63,261 bases of DNA. Origin: Xanthomonas pisi DSM 18956. GTDB lineage: Bacteria; Pseudomonadota; Gammaproteobacteria; Xanthomonadales; Xanthomonadaceae. Shown here piece by piece: positions 1-9,084 of the stretch. The notes below the pieces were generated by a model. It saw nothing but the letters and a program-made list of their open reading frames with translations. It made no database searches and was not told where the DNA came from. Position 1 is the stretch's first letter. Every line of letters begins with the position of its first letter. Where the stretch lies: contig NZ_JPLE01000003.1 of assembly GCF_001010415.1 (NCBI RefSeq), forward strand, positions 1 to 63,261. The letters run 5' to 3'. A program made the position numbers and the translations under genes.

Positions 1-1
1 G

Positions 2-121
<120 letters not shown>

Positions 122-125
122 CGGC

Positions 126-228
126 GGGGATTGGGGATTCGGGATTGGGGATGCGCAACGTCGCCCCGGTCCGCCCCGGACTCCGTCGACGCGTTTTAGC
201 TAATCCCCAATCCCGAATCCCCAATCCC
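126..228. repeat. Long inverted repeat between pheS and pheT
   Basis: A stretch at 126-152 made of GGGGATT/CGGGATT words returns as its reverse complement at 203-228, giving arms of about 26 bp that match almost perfectly around a GC-rich loop of about 50 bases. The transcript could form a strong stem-loop in the pheS-pheT spacer. The word structure is low-complexity and resembles dispersed intergenic repeats of Xanthomonas rather than a leader-peptide attenuator. No T-run follows. Confidence 0.7.
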
Positions 229-236
229 GGCCCCTC

Positions 237-2615
237 ATGAAATTCTCTGAAAATTGGCTGCGTAGCCACGTTCCGATCCAGGCCTCGCGCGAGGAACTGG
301 CCGCCACGCTGACGGCGATCGGCCTGGAAGTCGAAGACGTCACGCCGTTGGGCGAGGCGCTTGGTCAGGTGGTGGTGGCGCGCATCGTCGAAGCCGTGCG
401 ACACCCGGAAGCCGATCGCCTGCAGGTCTGCAGTGTCGATGCCGGGCAGGGCGAGTTGCTGCAGATCGTGTGTGGCGCGCCCAATGCGCGTGCCGGTCTG
501 TTGGCGCCGCTGGCGCTGGTTGGCGCGCAGATTGGTGAGCTGACGATCAAGGCCGCAACCCTGCGCGGCGTGCCGTCCAACGGCATGCTGTGTTCGGCCA
601 AGGAGCTGGGCCTGGATGGCGATGCGTCCGGGCTGTTCGAGTTGCCCGACGATGCGCCGGTAGGGCAGGCCCTGGCGGACTACCTGGGCTTGCCGGATGC
701 CAGCATCGAAATCAAGCTCACCCCCAATCGCGCCGACTGTTTCAGCGTGCGTGGCATCGCCTTCGACGTGGCCGCAGCGTGCGCCAGCGAAGTGGTGGCA
801 TTCGATGCCGGGGCCGTTGCGTCGGTGTCCACGCGCACGCTCGCGGTGGAATTGAATGCCGGCAAGGAAGCGCCGCGCTACTGCGGGCGGGTGATCGAAG
901 GCATCGACCCGCTGGCGAAGACGCCGGTGTGGCTGGCCGAGCGGCTGCGTCGCAGCGGCGTGCGCCCGGTGTCGTTGCTGGTGGATATCACCCAGTACGT
1001 GATGCTGGAACTGGGCCAGCCGATGCATGCGTTCGATCTGGATACCTTGCAGGGACCGATCGGGGTGCGTCGTTCGCGCAGTGGCGAGCAGTTGGCGCTG
1101 CTGGATGGGCGCCAGGTCACGCTGGACGACAGCTTCCTGACCATCACCGATGCCGACCGCCCGGTGGCGTTGGCCGGGCTGATGGGCGGGCTGGACACGC
1201 GCGTCACCGACGTCACGCGCAATGTCTTTCTGGAGTCGGCGTATTTCGATCCGGCCGCCATCATGGGCCGCGGCCGCAAGTTCGGCCTGCATACCGATGC
1301 GGGCCATCGCTTCGAGCGCGGCGTGGACCCGGCGTTGCCCGTGCAGGCGATCGAGGTCGCCACGCGTCTGGTGCTGGAACTGGCTGGCGGCACGCCGGGC
1401 CCGGTGGTGCACGCGCAATTGCCGGAGCATCTGCCGCAGCCGGCACGCATTGTGCTGCGTCGCGCACGCATCGCGCGCGTGCTCGGCATCCACATCGACG
1501 ACGCCGATGTCGTGCGGATTCTGAGCGCGCTCGGCATGCAGCTCGATGCGGTGTCCGAAGGCTGGCGGGTCGTCGCGCCGAGCCGCCGGTTCGACATCGC
1601 CATCGAGGAAGACCTGATCGAAGAGCTGGCGCGCATCCACGGCTACGACCGGGTGCCGACCACGCTACCGGGTGGCGCAAGCCGGATCGCGATGCCCAGC
1701 GAAACCCAACTGGACGAGTTGAGCGTGCGCCGTCAGCTGGTGGCGCGCGAGCTGCAGGAGACCATCAATTACGCCTTTGTCGATGCCACCTTGCTGGAGC
1801 GCTGGCAGTTGACCGACGGCCTGGTGCCGTTGGCCAATCCGCTCAGTGCCGAGCTGGCCATCATGCGCCCGCGCCTGTTGCCTGGCCTGGTCGCCACATT
1901 GGGCCGCAACGCTGCCCGTCAGGCAGGCCGAGTGCGGCTGTTCGAGCTGGGCAAGGTGTTCGCCGCCGCCGCGCAGGCAGGCGCTGCTCCTCGCGAATCC
2001 CAGCATGTCGCCGCCGCGGTCTGTGGCGATGCGCTGGCGCTGCAATGGGGCGAGCCGGCGCGCAAGGTGGACTTCCACGATGTGAAAGGCGACCTGATGG
2101 CACTGGCAGCAGCCAGCGGCGCGGTGCTGGAGTTCCAGCCGTCGACGCAGCCGTTCGGGCATCCAGGCCGGTCGGCCGATATCTATCGCGATGGCGTGTG
2201 CATCGGCTGGATCGGCCAGGTGCATCCGCGCCTGACCAAGGCGCTGGAGATCGACGTGGACGTGATCGCGTTCGAACTGCAGCTGGAGCCGCTGGTGCGG
2301 CGGGCGCTGCCGCGTGCCGGCGAGCTGTCGCGGTACCCGTCGGTGCGTCGCGATCTGGCCTTCCTGGTGCCGGAAGCGGTCAGCTGGGCGGCGCTGTCGA
2401 CCAGCGTGCAGGCCACGGTCGGCCCCTTGCTGCGCGAGGTGCAGCTGTTCGATCGCTACGTCGGGCAGGGGGTCGAGCCAGGTTTCAAGAGTCTGGCTAT
2501 GGGCTTGATTTTGCAGGATAACTCGCGCACTCTCACCGACCGGGACGTGGACGCGGTCGTGACCGATGTGGTGGCCGTGATCGAGCGCGAGCACCGCGCC
2601 CGGATCCGGAGTTGA
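237..2615 (+). CDS. pheT: Phenylalanyl-tRNA synthetase beta subunit
   Basis: PheT is the 792-residue beta subunit of the cytoplasmic tRNA-Phe ligase, and its length matches the bacterial family. The order is a short N-terminal helix region (MKFSENWLRSHV), an EMAP/OB tRNA-binding domain at about 40-150, the B3/B4 editing region at about 210-390, a B5 domain at about 400-475, the catalytic-like core, and a C-terminal FDX-ACB anticodon-binding domain from about 700 (SRYPSVRRDLAFLVP). The ATG at 237 is chosen because it gives the standard N-terminus, although no good Shine-Dalgarno precedes it. Probably cotranscribed with pheS and, 21 bp downstream, ihfA. Confidence 0.97.
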   Translation: MKFSENWLRSHVPIQASREELAATLTAIGLEVEDVTPLGEALGQVVVARIVEAVRHPEADRLQVCSVDAGQGELLQIVCGAPNARAGLLAPLALVGAQIGELTIKAATLRGVPSNGMLCSAKELGLDGDASGLFELPDDAPVGQALADYLGLPDASIEIKLTPNRADCFSVRGIAFDVAAACASEVVAFDAGAVASVSTRTLAVELNAGKEAPRYCGRVIEGIDPLAKTPVWLAERLRRSGVRPVSLLVDITQYVMLELGQPMHAFDLDTLQGPIGVRRSRSGEQLALLDGRQVTLDDSFLTITDADRPVALAGLMGGLDTRVTDVTRNVFLESAYFDPAAIMGRGRKFGLHTDAGHRFERGVDPALPVQAIEVATRLVLELAGGTPGPVVHAQLPEHLPQPARIVLRRARIARVLGIHIDDADVVRILSALGMQLDAVSEGWRVVAPSRRFDIAIEEDLIEELARIHGYDRVPTTLPGGASRIAMPSETQLDELSVRRQLVARELQETINYAFVDATLLERWQLTDGLVPLANPLSAELAIMRPRLLPGLVATLGRNAARQAGRVRLFELGKVFAAAAQAGAAPRESQHVAAAVCGDALALQWGEPARKVDFHDVKGDLMALAAASGAVLEFQPSTQPFGHPGRSADIYRDGVCIGWIGQVHPRLTKALEIDVDVIAFELQLEPLVRRALPRAGELSRYPSVRRDLAFLVPEAVSWAALSTSVQATVGPLLREVQLFDRYVGQGVEPGFKSLAMGLILQDNSRTLTDRDVDAVVTDVVAVIEREHRARIRS

Positions 2616-2636
2616 GGCGGTAACCAGGGGATTGGC

Positions 2637-2936
2637 ATGGCATTGACGAAAGCGGAGATGGCCGAGCGTCTGTTCGACGAGGTCGGTCTGAACAAGCGCG
2701 AGGCGAAGGAATTTGTCGACGCGTTTTTCGATGTGCTGCGCGATGCGCTGGAGCAGGGGCGTCAGGTCAAGTTGTCGGGTTTCGGCAACTTCGATTTGCG
2801 GCGCAAGAACCAACGGCCCGGTCGCAATCCCAAGACCGGCGAGGAAATTCCGATCTCGGCCCGGACGGTGGTGACCTTCCGCCCTGGCCAGAAGCTCAAG
2901 GAACGGGTGGAGGCTTATGCTGGATCCGGGCAGTAA
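2637..2936 (+). CDS. ihfA: Integration host factor alpha subunit
   Basis: This 99-residue HU/IHF-family protein binds and bends DNA as a heterodimer with IHF-beta. It starts [17 protein letters not shown] and carries the DNA-binding arm signature [21 protein letters not shown] with the alpha-type ending. An AGGGG Shine-Dalgarno lies a few bases before the ATG. The pheS-pheT-ihfA order is conserved in gammaproteobacteria, and the last 20 bases overlap the merR-like gene, so the two are translationally linked. Confidence 0.96.
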   Translation: MALTKAEMAERLFDEVGLNKREAKEFVDAFFDVLRDALEQGRQVKLSGFGNFDLRRKNQRPGRNPKTGEEIPISARTVVTFRPGQKLKERVEAYAGSGQ

Positions 2937-3273
2937 TCGCGAACTACCGCCGATTCCGGCCAAGCGCTATTTCACCATTGGTGAGGTCAGCGAGCTGTGC
3001 GACGTCAAGCCGCATGTGCTGCGGTACTGGGAAACGGAATTTCCGAGCCTGGAGCCGGTCAAGCGGCGCGGCAACCGCCGTTACTACCAGCGCCACGATG
3101 TGCTGATGGTGCGGCAGATCCGCGGCCTGCTCTACGAGCAGGGCTATACCATCGGCGGTGCGCGTCTGCGCTTGGAGGGCGATGGCGCCAAAAGCGAGTC
3201 GGCGCTGAGCAATCAGATCATCAAGCAGGTGCGCATGGAGCTGGAAGAAGTGCTGCAGCTGCTGCGCCGCTAG
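2917..3273 (+). CDS. MerR-family transcriptional regulator downstream of ihfA
   Basis: A 118-residue protein with an N-terminal MerR-type winged helix-turn-helix ([22 protein letters not shown], then [15 protein letters not shown]) and a short C-terminal helix ending in [11 protein letters not shown], fit for dimerisation. There are no Cys clusters of the kind that bind metal in MerR or CueR, so the effector is unknown. It is the small regulator habitually found behind ihfA in proteobacteria. The ATG at 2917 lies inside the end of ihfA, giving a 20-bp overlap; its target is not evident here. Confidence 0.9.
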   Translation: MLDPGSNRELPPIPAKRYFTIGEVSELCDVKPHVLRYWETEFPSLEPVKRRGNRRYYQRHDVLMVRQIRGLLYEQGYTIGGARLRLEGDGAKSESALSNQIIKQVRMELEEVLQLLRR

Positions 3274-3294
3274 GAAAACGTTTCACAAAGCCGC

Positions 3295-3300
3295 TATAAT
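3295..3300 (+). promoter_or_regulatory. Probable -10 element of the tRNA-Pro promoter
   Basis: A perfect TATAAT sits 35 bp upstream of the mature tRNA-Pro and right after the merR-like stop codon. No good -35 hexamer lies 16-18 bp upstream, so only the -10 is called. Confidence 0.55.
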
Positions 3301-3334
3301 CGCAGGCCGTCCTCGCGACGGAATGCAGCATCTT

Positions 3335-3411
3335 CGGGGTATAGCGCAGCCTGGTAGCGCACTAGTCTGGGGGACTAGTGGTCGTCGGTTCGAATCCGGC
3401 TACCCCGACCA
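3335..3411 (+). tRNA. tRNA-Pro (anticodon GGG)
   Basis: A 77-nt cloverleaf: acceptor CGGGGTA pairs with TACCCCG, the D arm is GCGCAGCCTGGTAGCGC, the anticodon stem CTAGT/ACTAG encloses the loop CTGGGGG (anticodon GGG, proline), the T arm is GGTTCGAATCC, and the discriminator A is followed by encoded CCA. A strong hairpin terminator follows at once. It marks the left boundary of the gum region. Confidence 0.97.
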
Positions 3412-3418
3412 AACATCA

Positions 3419-3448
3419 AGCCCATGTCGGTTCGACATGGGCTTTTTT
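3419..3448 (+). terminator. Intrinsic terminator of tRNA-Pro
   Basis: A perfect 11-bp stem (AGCCCATGTCG with CGACATGGGCT) and a 3-nt loop are followed by six T residues. It separates the housekeeping tRNA transcript from the gum operon. Confidence 0.92.
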
Positions 3449-3881
3449 GTTGCGTCGCAGCATTGCATTTTTGTGTCCTGGCAGCGTTCGCTCGATATGC
3501 AGATCGGCATATCGCAGTGCAGCATGAACCGAAGGCTAGCGCCTGCTTTTTTCGGTTCAGTTCGCTATGGACGACGGTCACACAACGATGCTAAGTATCC
3601 GGAAACGCTCCAAATCATTAGTGATGGACTAGAACGTGGATCACGGTTTGTTAACGCGGTAACGACGAACTTGAATCAATAGGCCAACGCCGTCAAAAAA
3701 ATGGCGTGCCGCGTCTTGCGATGCGATCGTTCTGTGCCATAGTGCAGTGCAACACGTCATACCTGTCGTGATCCCGATGTTCCTGGGATGAATCCTCTGT
3801 CGTACGTTCGTGCTGGCGTGTTGGCCGGTTGAATGCTGCGCGAGCTCCTGTCCCACCCAACCGAGGCAGCCAGCCACACGC
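3449..3881 (+). other. Intergenic control region upstream of gumB
   Basis: About 430 bp with no convincing gene. It holds two inverted repeats: 3494-3513 (GATATGC, 6-nt loop, GCATATC) and 3526-3558 (GAACCGA outer arms around a short AGGC/GCCT stem and a T-run). It is noticeably richer in A+T than the coding sequence around it, and carries the candidate gum promoter near 3716-3743. These repeats are candidates for regulator binding or extra termination between the tRNA and gum. Confidence 0.6.
3716..3743 (+). promoter_or_regulatory. Candidate main gum promoter
   Basis: TTGCGA at 3716-3721, a 16-bp spacer and CATAGT at 3738-3743 resemble a sigma-70 promoter. A start near 3750 would give a leader of about 130 nt before gumB. 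A promoter upstream of gumB is established for xanthan genes; these exact hexamers are an assignment by eye. Confidence 0.4.
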
Positions 3882-4580
3882 ATGAAGAAACTGATCGGAC
3901 GATTTTGCCAAGGCCTCAGCCTGGCGTTGATCTGCTCGATGGCCCTGGGTGCCTGCAGCACCGGGAAGGACATGGCATCGTCACTGCCGCTTCCCGACCC
4001 GCTGGCAATGTCCGCGGTGCAGCCCGAGTATCGACTCTCCCCAGGCGACCTGTTGCTGGTGAAGGTGTTTCAGGTCGACGATCTGGAACGGCAGGTCCGC
4101 ATCGATCAGAACGGCCACATCTCGCTGCCGTTGATCGGCGACGTCAACGCCGCCGGCATGGGTGTCGGCGAGCTGGAAAAGATGGTTGCCGATCGCTACC
4201 GCAGCGGCTACCTGCAAAATCCGCAGGTGTCGGTGTTCGTGCAGGAATCCAATGGCCGTCGCGTGACCGTGACCGGCGCCGTCACCGAGCCCGGCATCTA
4301 TCCGGTGATCGGTGCCAATCTGACGCTGCAGCAGGCCGTGGCGCAGGCCAAGGGCGTCAGCACCGTGGCAAGCCGCGGCAACGTCATCGTGTTCCGCATG
4401 GTCAACGGCCAGAAGATGATCGCGCGCTTCGACCTGACCGAGATCGAGAAGGGCGCCAATCCGGACCCTGAGATCTACGGTGGCGATATCGTCGTGGTGT
4501 ATCGCTCGGACGCGCGCGTCTGGTTGCGCACCATGCTGGAACTGACCCCCTTAGTGATGGTGTGGCGCGCTTACCGATGA
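3882..4580 (+). CDS. gumB: Xanthan outer-membrane export lipoprotein (OPX/Wza family)
   Basis: GumB forms the outer-membrane exit for xanthan. The 232-residue product starts with a lipoprotein signal peptide whose lipobox is LGAC near residue 24, followed by the polysaccharide-export (Poly_export) domain (YRLSPGDLLLVKVF, ISLPLIGDVNAAG) and a SLBB-type domain (RVTVTGAVTEPGIYPV). The ATG at 3882 is preferred over an upstream in-frame start because it places the signal peptide at the N-terminus. The stop overlaps gumC (ATGA), so export and co-polymerase proteins are co-translated. First gene of the gum operon. Confidence 0.96.
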   Translation: MKKLIGRFCQGLSLALICSMALGACSTGKDMASSLPLPDPLAMSAVQPEYRLSPGDLLLVKVFQVDDLERQVRIDQNGHISLPLIGDVNAAGMGVGELEKMVADRYRSGYLQNPQVSVFVQESNGRRVTVTGAVTEPGIYPVIGANLTLQQAVAQAKGVSTVASRGNVIVFRMVNGQKMIARFDLTEIEKGANPDPEIYGGDIVVVYRSDARVWLRTMLELTPLVMVWRAYR

Positions 4581-6001
4581 GTATGAATTCCGACAATCGT
4601 TCCTCGCCGTCGCAGCGTCACGGGCATCTCGAACTGGCCGATGTGAGCTTGCTCGACTACTGGCGTGCCCTGGTGTCGCAGCGCTGGCTGATCATCATGA
4701 TCACGATCGCCGCCGTGCTGTTGGCGCTGGTGATCACCTTCCTGATGCCGGAAAAGTATCGCGCCACCAGCACGCTGCAGATCGAACGCGATTCGCTCAA
4801 TGTGGTGAACGTCGATAACCTGATGCCGGTCGAGTCGCCGCAGGATCGCGACTTCTACCAGACCCAGTATCAGCTGCTGCAGAGTCGTTCGCTGGCGCGT
4901 GCGGTGATTCGCGAGGCCAAGCTCGATCAGGAGCCGGCGTTCAAGCAGCAGGTCGAGGAAGCGCTGGAAAAGGCGGCGGCCAAGAATCCGGAAGCGGGCA
5001 AGTCGGTGGATTCGCGTCAGGCGATCATCGAGCGCAGCCTGACCGACACCTTGCTGGCAGGCCTGGTGGTCGAGCCGATCCTCAATTCGCGCCTGGTCTA
5101 CGTCAACTACGATTCGCCGGACCCGGTGCTTGCGGCCAAGATCGCCAACACCTATCCGAAGGTGTTCATCGTGAGCACGCAGGAGCGCCGCATGAAGGCG
5201 TCTTCGTTCGCGACCAAGTTCCTCGCCGAGCGCCTGGAGCAGTTGCGCGACAAGGTGGAAGATTCGGAAAAGACGCTGGTTGCTTATTCCACCGATGAGC
5301 AGATCGTATCGGTGGGCGACGACAAGCCGTCGTTGCCGGCGCAGAACCTGACCGACCTCAACGCGATGCTGGCGTCGGCGCAGGACGCACGCATCAAGGC
5401 CGAGGCCGCCTGGCGTCAGGCCGCCACCGGCGATGCCATGTCGTTGCCTCAGGTGTTGAGCAGCCCGCTGATCCAGACCTTGCGCGGCGAGCAGGTGCGT
5501 TTGACCAGCGAATATCAGCAGAAGCTGTCGACCTTCAAGCCGGATTACCCGGAAATGCAGCGCCTGAAGGCGCAGATCGAAGAGTCGCGCCGCCAGATCA
5601 ATGGTGAGGTGGTCAACGTCCGCCAGTCGCTCAAGGCGACCTATGACGCGTCGGTGCATCAGGAGCAGTTGCTCAACGAACGCATCGCCGGTCTGCGTAC
5701 CAACGAGCTCGACCTGCAGAGCCGCAGCATTCGCTACAACATGCTCAAGCGCGACGTCGATACCAACCGTCAGCTCTACGATGCGCTCCTGCAGCGCTAC
5801 AAGGAAATCGGTGTGGCGAGCAATGTCGGCGCCAACAACGTGACCATCGTCGACACTGCAGATGTGCCTACGTCGAAGACTTCGCCGAAACTCAAATTGA
5901 ACCTCGCTTTGGGCTTCATCTTTGGCGTATTCCTTGGGTTGGCTGTGGCGCTTGTGCGTTACTTCCTGCGGGGTACTGGGCCGGAAACACGATTGAACTG
6001 A
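4577..6001 (+). CDS. gumC: Xanthan chain-length/co-polymerase protein (PCP, Wzz-type)
   Basis: GumC is the inner-membrane polysaccharide co-polymerase that controls chain length and bridges to GumB. A Wzz domain spans about 20-110 with a first membrane segment near residues 35-55 (WLIIMITIAAVLLALVITF). A long periplasmic coiled-coil region carries many Q/E/R-rich helices up to about 430, and a second membrane segment (LNLALGFIFGVFLGLAVALV) sits just before the C-terminus. It has no tyrosine-kinase domain, unlike Wzc. The start is the ATG overlapping the gumB stop; an ATG two codons later is also possible. Confidence 0.95.
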   Translation: MSMNSDNRSSPSQRHGHLELADVSLLDYWRALVSQRWLIIMITIAAVLLALVITFLMPEKYRATSTLQIERDSLNVVNVDNLMPVESPQDRDFYQTQYQLLQSRSLARAVIREAKLDQEPAFKQQVEEALEKAAAKNPEAGKSVDSRQAIIERSLTDTLLAGLVVEPILNSRLVYVNYDSPDPVLAAKIANTYPKVFIVSTQERRMKASSFATKFLAERLEQLRDKVEDSEKTLVAYSTDEQIVSVGDDKPSLPAQNLTDLNAMLASAQDARIKAEAAWRQAATGDAMSLPQVLSSPLIQTLRGEQVRLTSEYQQKLSTFKPDYPEMQRLKAQIEESRRQINGEVVNVRQSLKATYDASVHQEQLLNERIAGLRTNELDLQSRSIRYNMLKRDVDTNRQLYDALLQRYKEIGVASNVGANNVTIVDTADVPTSKTSPKLKLNLALGFIFGVFLGLAVALVRYFLRGTGPETRLN

Positions 6002-6062
6002 CATCGTGATGTTGCAAAACAGTGGTTAATTAAAGTGACAACCGATTCAGCGTAGAAAAAGT

Positions 6063-6087
6063 GGGATCCCGTATGTTTCGGGCTCCC
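6063..6087 (+). terminator. Possible attenuator hairpin between gumC and gumD
   Basis: GGGATCCCG and CGGGCTCCC pair with one mismatch around a 7-nt loop and are followed by a weakly T-rich TCGTTTTG. It sits in the 244-bp gap between gumC and gumD, the longest gap inside the gum operon, and could reduce readthrough from gumBC into gumD-M. Terminator strength cannot be judged by eye. Confidence 0.4.
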
Positions 6088-6245
6088 TCGTTTTGAAAGT
6101 TTGTCTCTGTTGAAACAAAGGGCTGTCGAGCGATCTGGGGTCGGTAGGTATTACCGCGGTGATCGTTCGACGGAGATGATTGAAAGCTCGCGTGCGATTC
6201 GTATGTTCCCCCGCATGCGCCGTATCGAGTTTGGAGGACATCCCC

Positions 6246-7700
6246 ATGCTTTTGGCAGACTTGAGTAGCGCGACGTACACGACATCCTCGCCGCGATTGT
6301 TGTCCAAGTACTCGGCGGCCGCCGACCTGGTGCTGCGCGTGTTCGACCTGACCATGGTGGTCGTATCGGGCCTGATCGCCTACCGTATCGTGTTCGGCTC
6401 CTGGGTGCCTGCAGCGCCGTATCGGGTCGCGATCGCCACGACGCTGTTGTATTCGGTCATCTGCTTCGCGCTGTTCCCGCTGTATCGCAGCTGGCGCGGT
6501 CGCGGACTGTTGAGCGAGTTGATGGTGCTGGGTGGTGCCTTCGGCGGCGTATTTGCGCTGTTTGCGGTGCATGCACTGATCGTGCAGGTGGGCGAGCAGG
6601 TCTCGCGCGGCTGGATCGGCTTGTGGTTCGTCGGCGGACTGGCTTCGCTGGTCGCTGCACGTACGCTGCTGCGCGGCTTCCTGAACCACCTGCGTGCGCA
6701 GGGCGTGGACGTCCAGCGTGTGGTGGTCGTCGGCTTGCGTCATCCGGTGATGAAGATCAATCACTACCTGAGCCGCAATCCGTGGGTCGGCATGAATCTG
6801 GTCGGCTACTTCCGCACGCCGTACGACATCGCCGTGACCGAGCAGCGCCAGTCGCTGCCGTGCCTGGGCGAGCCGGACGCGCTGATCGACTACCTGAAGG
6901 AGAACCAGGTCGAGCAGGTGTGGATTTCGCTGCCGCTGGGCGAGCGCGATCACATCAAGCAGCTGCTGCAGCGTCTGGATCGTTACCCGATCAACGTGAA
7001 GCTGGTGCCCGACCTGTTCGACTTCGGCTTGTTGAACCAGTCCGGTGAGCAGATCGGCAATACGCCGGTGATCAACCTGCGCCAGGGCGGCGTCGACCGC
7101 GACAACTACTTCGTGGTGGCCAAGGCGCTGCAGGACAAGATCCTGGCCGTGATAGCGCTGATGGGCCTGTGGCCGCTGATGGCTGCGATTGCCGTCGGCG
7201 TCAAGATGAGCTCGCCGGGCCCGGTGTTCTTCCGCCAGCGTCGTCACGGCCTGGGCGGTCGCGAGTTCTACATGTTCAAGTTCCGCTCGATGCGCGTACA
7301 TGACGATCATGGCACCACCATCCAGCAGGCGACCAAGAACGACACCCGCATTACCCGTTTCGGTGCGTTCCTGCGTCGTAGCAGCCTGGATGAGTTGCCG
7401 CAGATCTTCAATGTGTTGGGCGGCAGCATGTCGATCGTGGGCCCGCGCCCGCACGCTGCGCAGCACAACACGCACTATGAAAAGCTGATCAACCACTACA
7501 TGCAGCGTCACTACGTCAAGCCGGGCATCACCGGTTGGGCGCAGGTCAATGGCTTCCGTGGCGAGACCCCGGAGCTGCGGACGATGAAGAAGCGTATCCA
7601 GTACGACCTGGATTACATCCGTCGCTGGTCGCTGTGGTTGGATATCCGCATCATCGTGCTCACTGCAGTGCGCGTGCTCGGACAGAAGACCGCGTACTGA
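6246..7700 (+). CDS. gumD: Undecaprenyl-phosphate glucose-1-phosphate transferase
   Basis: GumD starts xanthan synthesis by transferring glucose-1-phosphate from UDP-glucose to undecaprenyl phosphate in the inner membrane. The 484-residue protein has four N-terminal membrane segments, a central CoA-binding-like Rossmann region (VQRVVVVGL), another membrane segment near 300, and a C-terminal bacterial sugar-transferase domain with the KFRSMR and [17 protein letters not shown] motifs and SIVGPRP. The ATG at 6246 has a GGAGG Shine-Dalgarno 8 bp upstream; longer in-frame starts do not. Confidence 0.97.
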   Translation: MLLADLSSATYTTSSPRLLSKYSAAADLVLRVFDLTMVVVSGLIAYRIVFGSWVPAAPYRVAIATTLLYSVICFALFPLYRSWRGRGLLSELMVLGGAFGGVFALFAVHALIVQVGEQVSRGWIGLWFVGGLASLVAARTLLRGFLNHLRAQGVDVQRVVVVGLRHPVMKINHYLSRNPWVGMNLVGYFRTPYDIAVTEQRQSLPCLGEPDALIDYLKENQVEQVWISLPLGERDHIKQLLQRLDRYPINVKLVPDLFDFGLLNQSGEQIGNTPVINLRQGGVDRDNYFVVAKALQDKILAVIALMGLWPLMAAIAVGVKMSSPGPVFFRQRRHGLGGREFYMFKFRSMRVHDDHGTTIQQATKNDTRITRFGAFLRRSSLDELPQIFNVLGGSMSIVGPRPHAAQHNTHYEKLINHYMQRHYVKPGITGWAQVNGFRGETPELRTMKKRIQYDLDYIRRWSLWLDIRIIVLTAVRVLGQKTAY

Positions 7701-7740
7701 TGATGGCGGGGAGCGTGCGACCTGGCGCGTCAGGCGTCGC

Positions 7741-7763
7741 GGGCGGCTGCATTGCAGCCGCCC
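7741..7763 (+). promoter_or_regulatory. Perfect stem-loop between gumD and gumE
   Basis: A 10-bp GC-rich stem, GGGCGGCTGC paired with GCAGCCGCCC around ATT, sits 20 bp before gumE. No T-run follows, so an RNA-stability or partial attenuation role is as likely as termination. Confidence 0.5.
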
Positions 7764-7782
7764 TTCTCAGGCAGGCGTGTGC

Positions 7783-9084
7783 ATGCTGATTCGAATGAGC
7801 GAGGAAACCCGCGTTCGCTGGCATAACCTGCTGATCGAACTGACGCTGCTGGTCGGCGTGGGCTACAACCTGGTGCTGGCACTGATCAATGCGAATGTGT
7901 TCACCGTCCGTCCGGTGATCACCTACGCAGTCGAGTTCATCGTCTACGCGGCCTGCTTCGTACTGGGCCTCGGTTCGCTGAGCCGCAAGCGCATTGCCCT
8001 GATCGTCAGCGGGCTTGGGTTGATCGTCCTGCTGATGTTCGTGCGTTTCCTGGTGAACTGGCAGATCGATCCGAAATTCTTCCGCGATGCCCTGGTGGTG
8101 TTCGCGTTTGTGGTGCTGGGCTCCGCCTATACCGGGTCGGTGCCCAAGTTGTTCATCCGCATGACCATCATCGTCTCGCTGGTTGCCGCCTTCGAGCTGG
8201 CAATGCCAAGCGCCTATGGCGATCTGGTCAACCCGAAAAGCTTCTTCGTCAACGCACGCGGCATGAGCGCCGAAGGGTTCTGGAACGAAGACAGCAACCT
8301 GTTCGTCAGCGCCACGCGGCCGGGCGAGCGTAACTTCCTGCCCGGTTCCAATCTCCCGCGTGCCTCCTCGATGTTCATCGAGCCGGTGACGATGGGTAAC
8401 TACATCTGCTTTTTCACCGCCATCTTGCTGGTGTTCTGGCGTTGGATGCGGCCGGCCGCGCTGATCCTGTCGGTGGGCCTGATCGGCTTCATGATCGTCG
8501 CCTCGGATGGGCGATTGGCGGCGGGCACCTGCGTGCTGATGGTCTTGCTGACGCCGCTATTGAAACGCCTGGATCAGCGATTGGCGTTTCTGGTGTTCCT
8601 GCTGGTGATCATGAGTGCGTGGCTGCTGGTGTGGATCACCGGAATCACGGCATACCAGGACACCACCATGGGCCGGGTGTTCTTCACCGTTTATTCGATG
8701 AACAACCTCTCGTTCGAGTCCTGGCTGGGGCTGGATTTTGCGCAGGCCTACCGTTACTTCGACAGCGGCATTTCGTACTTCATCGCCTCGCAGTCGATCG
8801 TCGGGGTGCTGGCATTCCTGTTGTCGTATTCCTTCCTGTTGCTGATGCCGAGCAAGGAAGGGCAGCTGTTCAAGAACCTGGCCATCTTTGCGTTTGCGCT
8901 GAGCCTGTTGGTGTCCAACGGCTACTTCTCGATCAAGACCTCGGCGCTGTGGTGGTTCGTGTGCGGCTGCCTGTGGCACATGCGTCCGACCTGGTCCGCG
9001 TCGACGGTCGCCACTGCTTCGATCAAGGATGATCCCACGGCTGATGGCGCGCAGTTGCCATTGCCTGCGGGAGCGGCGCGATGA
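7783..9084 (+). CDS. gumE: Xanthan polymerase (Wzy-like membrane protein)
   Basis: GumE is thought to polymerise the lipid-linked pentasaccharide repeat on the periplasmic side. The 433-residue product is very hydrophobic, with about ten to twelve predicted membrane segments and a large periplasmic loop at about 140-200 (NARGMSAEGFWNEDSN, then PGSNLPRASSMFIEP) of the kind seen in Wzy polymerases. Starts at GTG 7777, ATG 7783 and ATG 7795 are all in frame; 7783 is chosen as the first ATG. The gene ends in an ATGA overlap with gumF. Confidence 0.94.
   Translation: MLIRMSEETRVRWHNLLIELTLLVGVGYNLVLALINANVFTVRPVITYAVEFIVYAACFVLGLGSLSRKRIALIVSGLGLIVLLMFVRFLVNWQIDPKFFRDALVVFAFVVLGSAYTGSVPKLFIRMTIIVSLVAAFELAMPSAYGDLVNPKSFFVNARGMSAEGFWNEDSNLFVSATRPGERNFLPGSNLPRASSMFIEPVTMGNYICFFTAILLVFWRWMRPAALILSVGLIGFMIVASDGRLAAGTCVLMVLLTPLLKRLDQRLAFLVFLLVIMSAWLLVWITGITAYQDTTMGRVFFTVYSMNNLSFESWLGLDFAQAYRYFDSGISYFIASQSIVGVLAFLLSYSFLLLMPSKEGQLFKNLAIFAFALSLLVSNGYFSIKTSALWWFVCGCLWHMRPTWSASTVATASIKDDPTADGAQLPLPAGAAR

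Noticed and set aside
3323..3682. Open frames over tRNA-Pro on both strands
   Set aside because: They translate the tRNA itself; the peptides with GSALVWGTSGRRFESG are well-known artefacts of tRNA genes.
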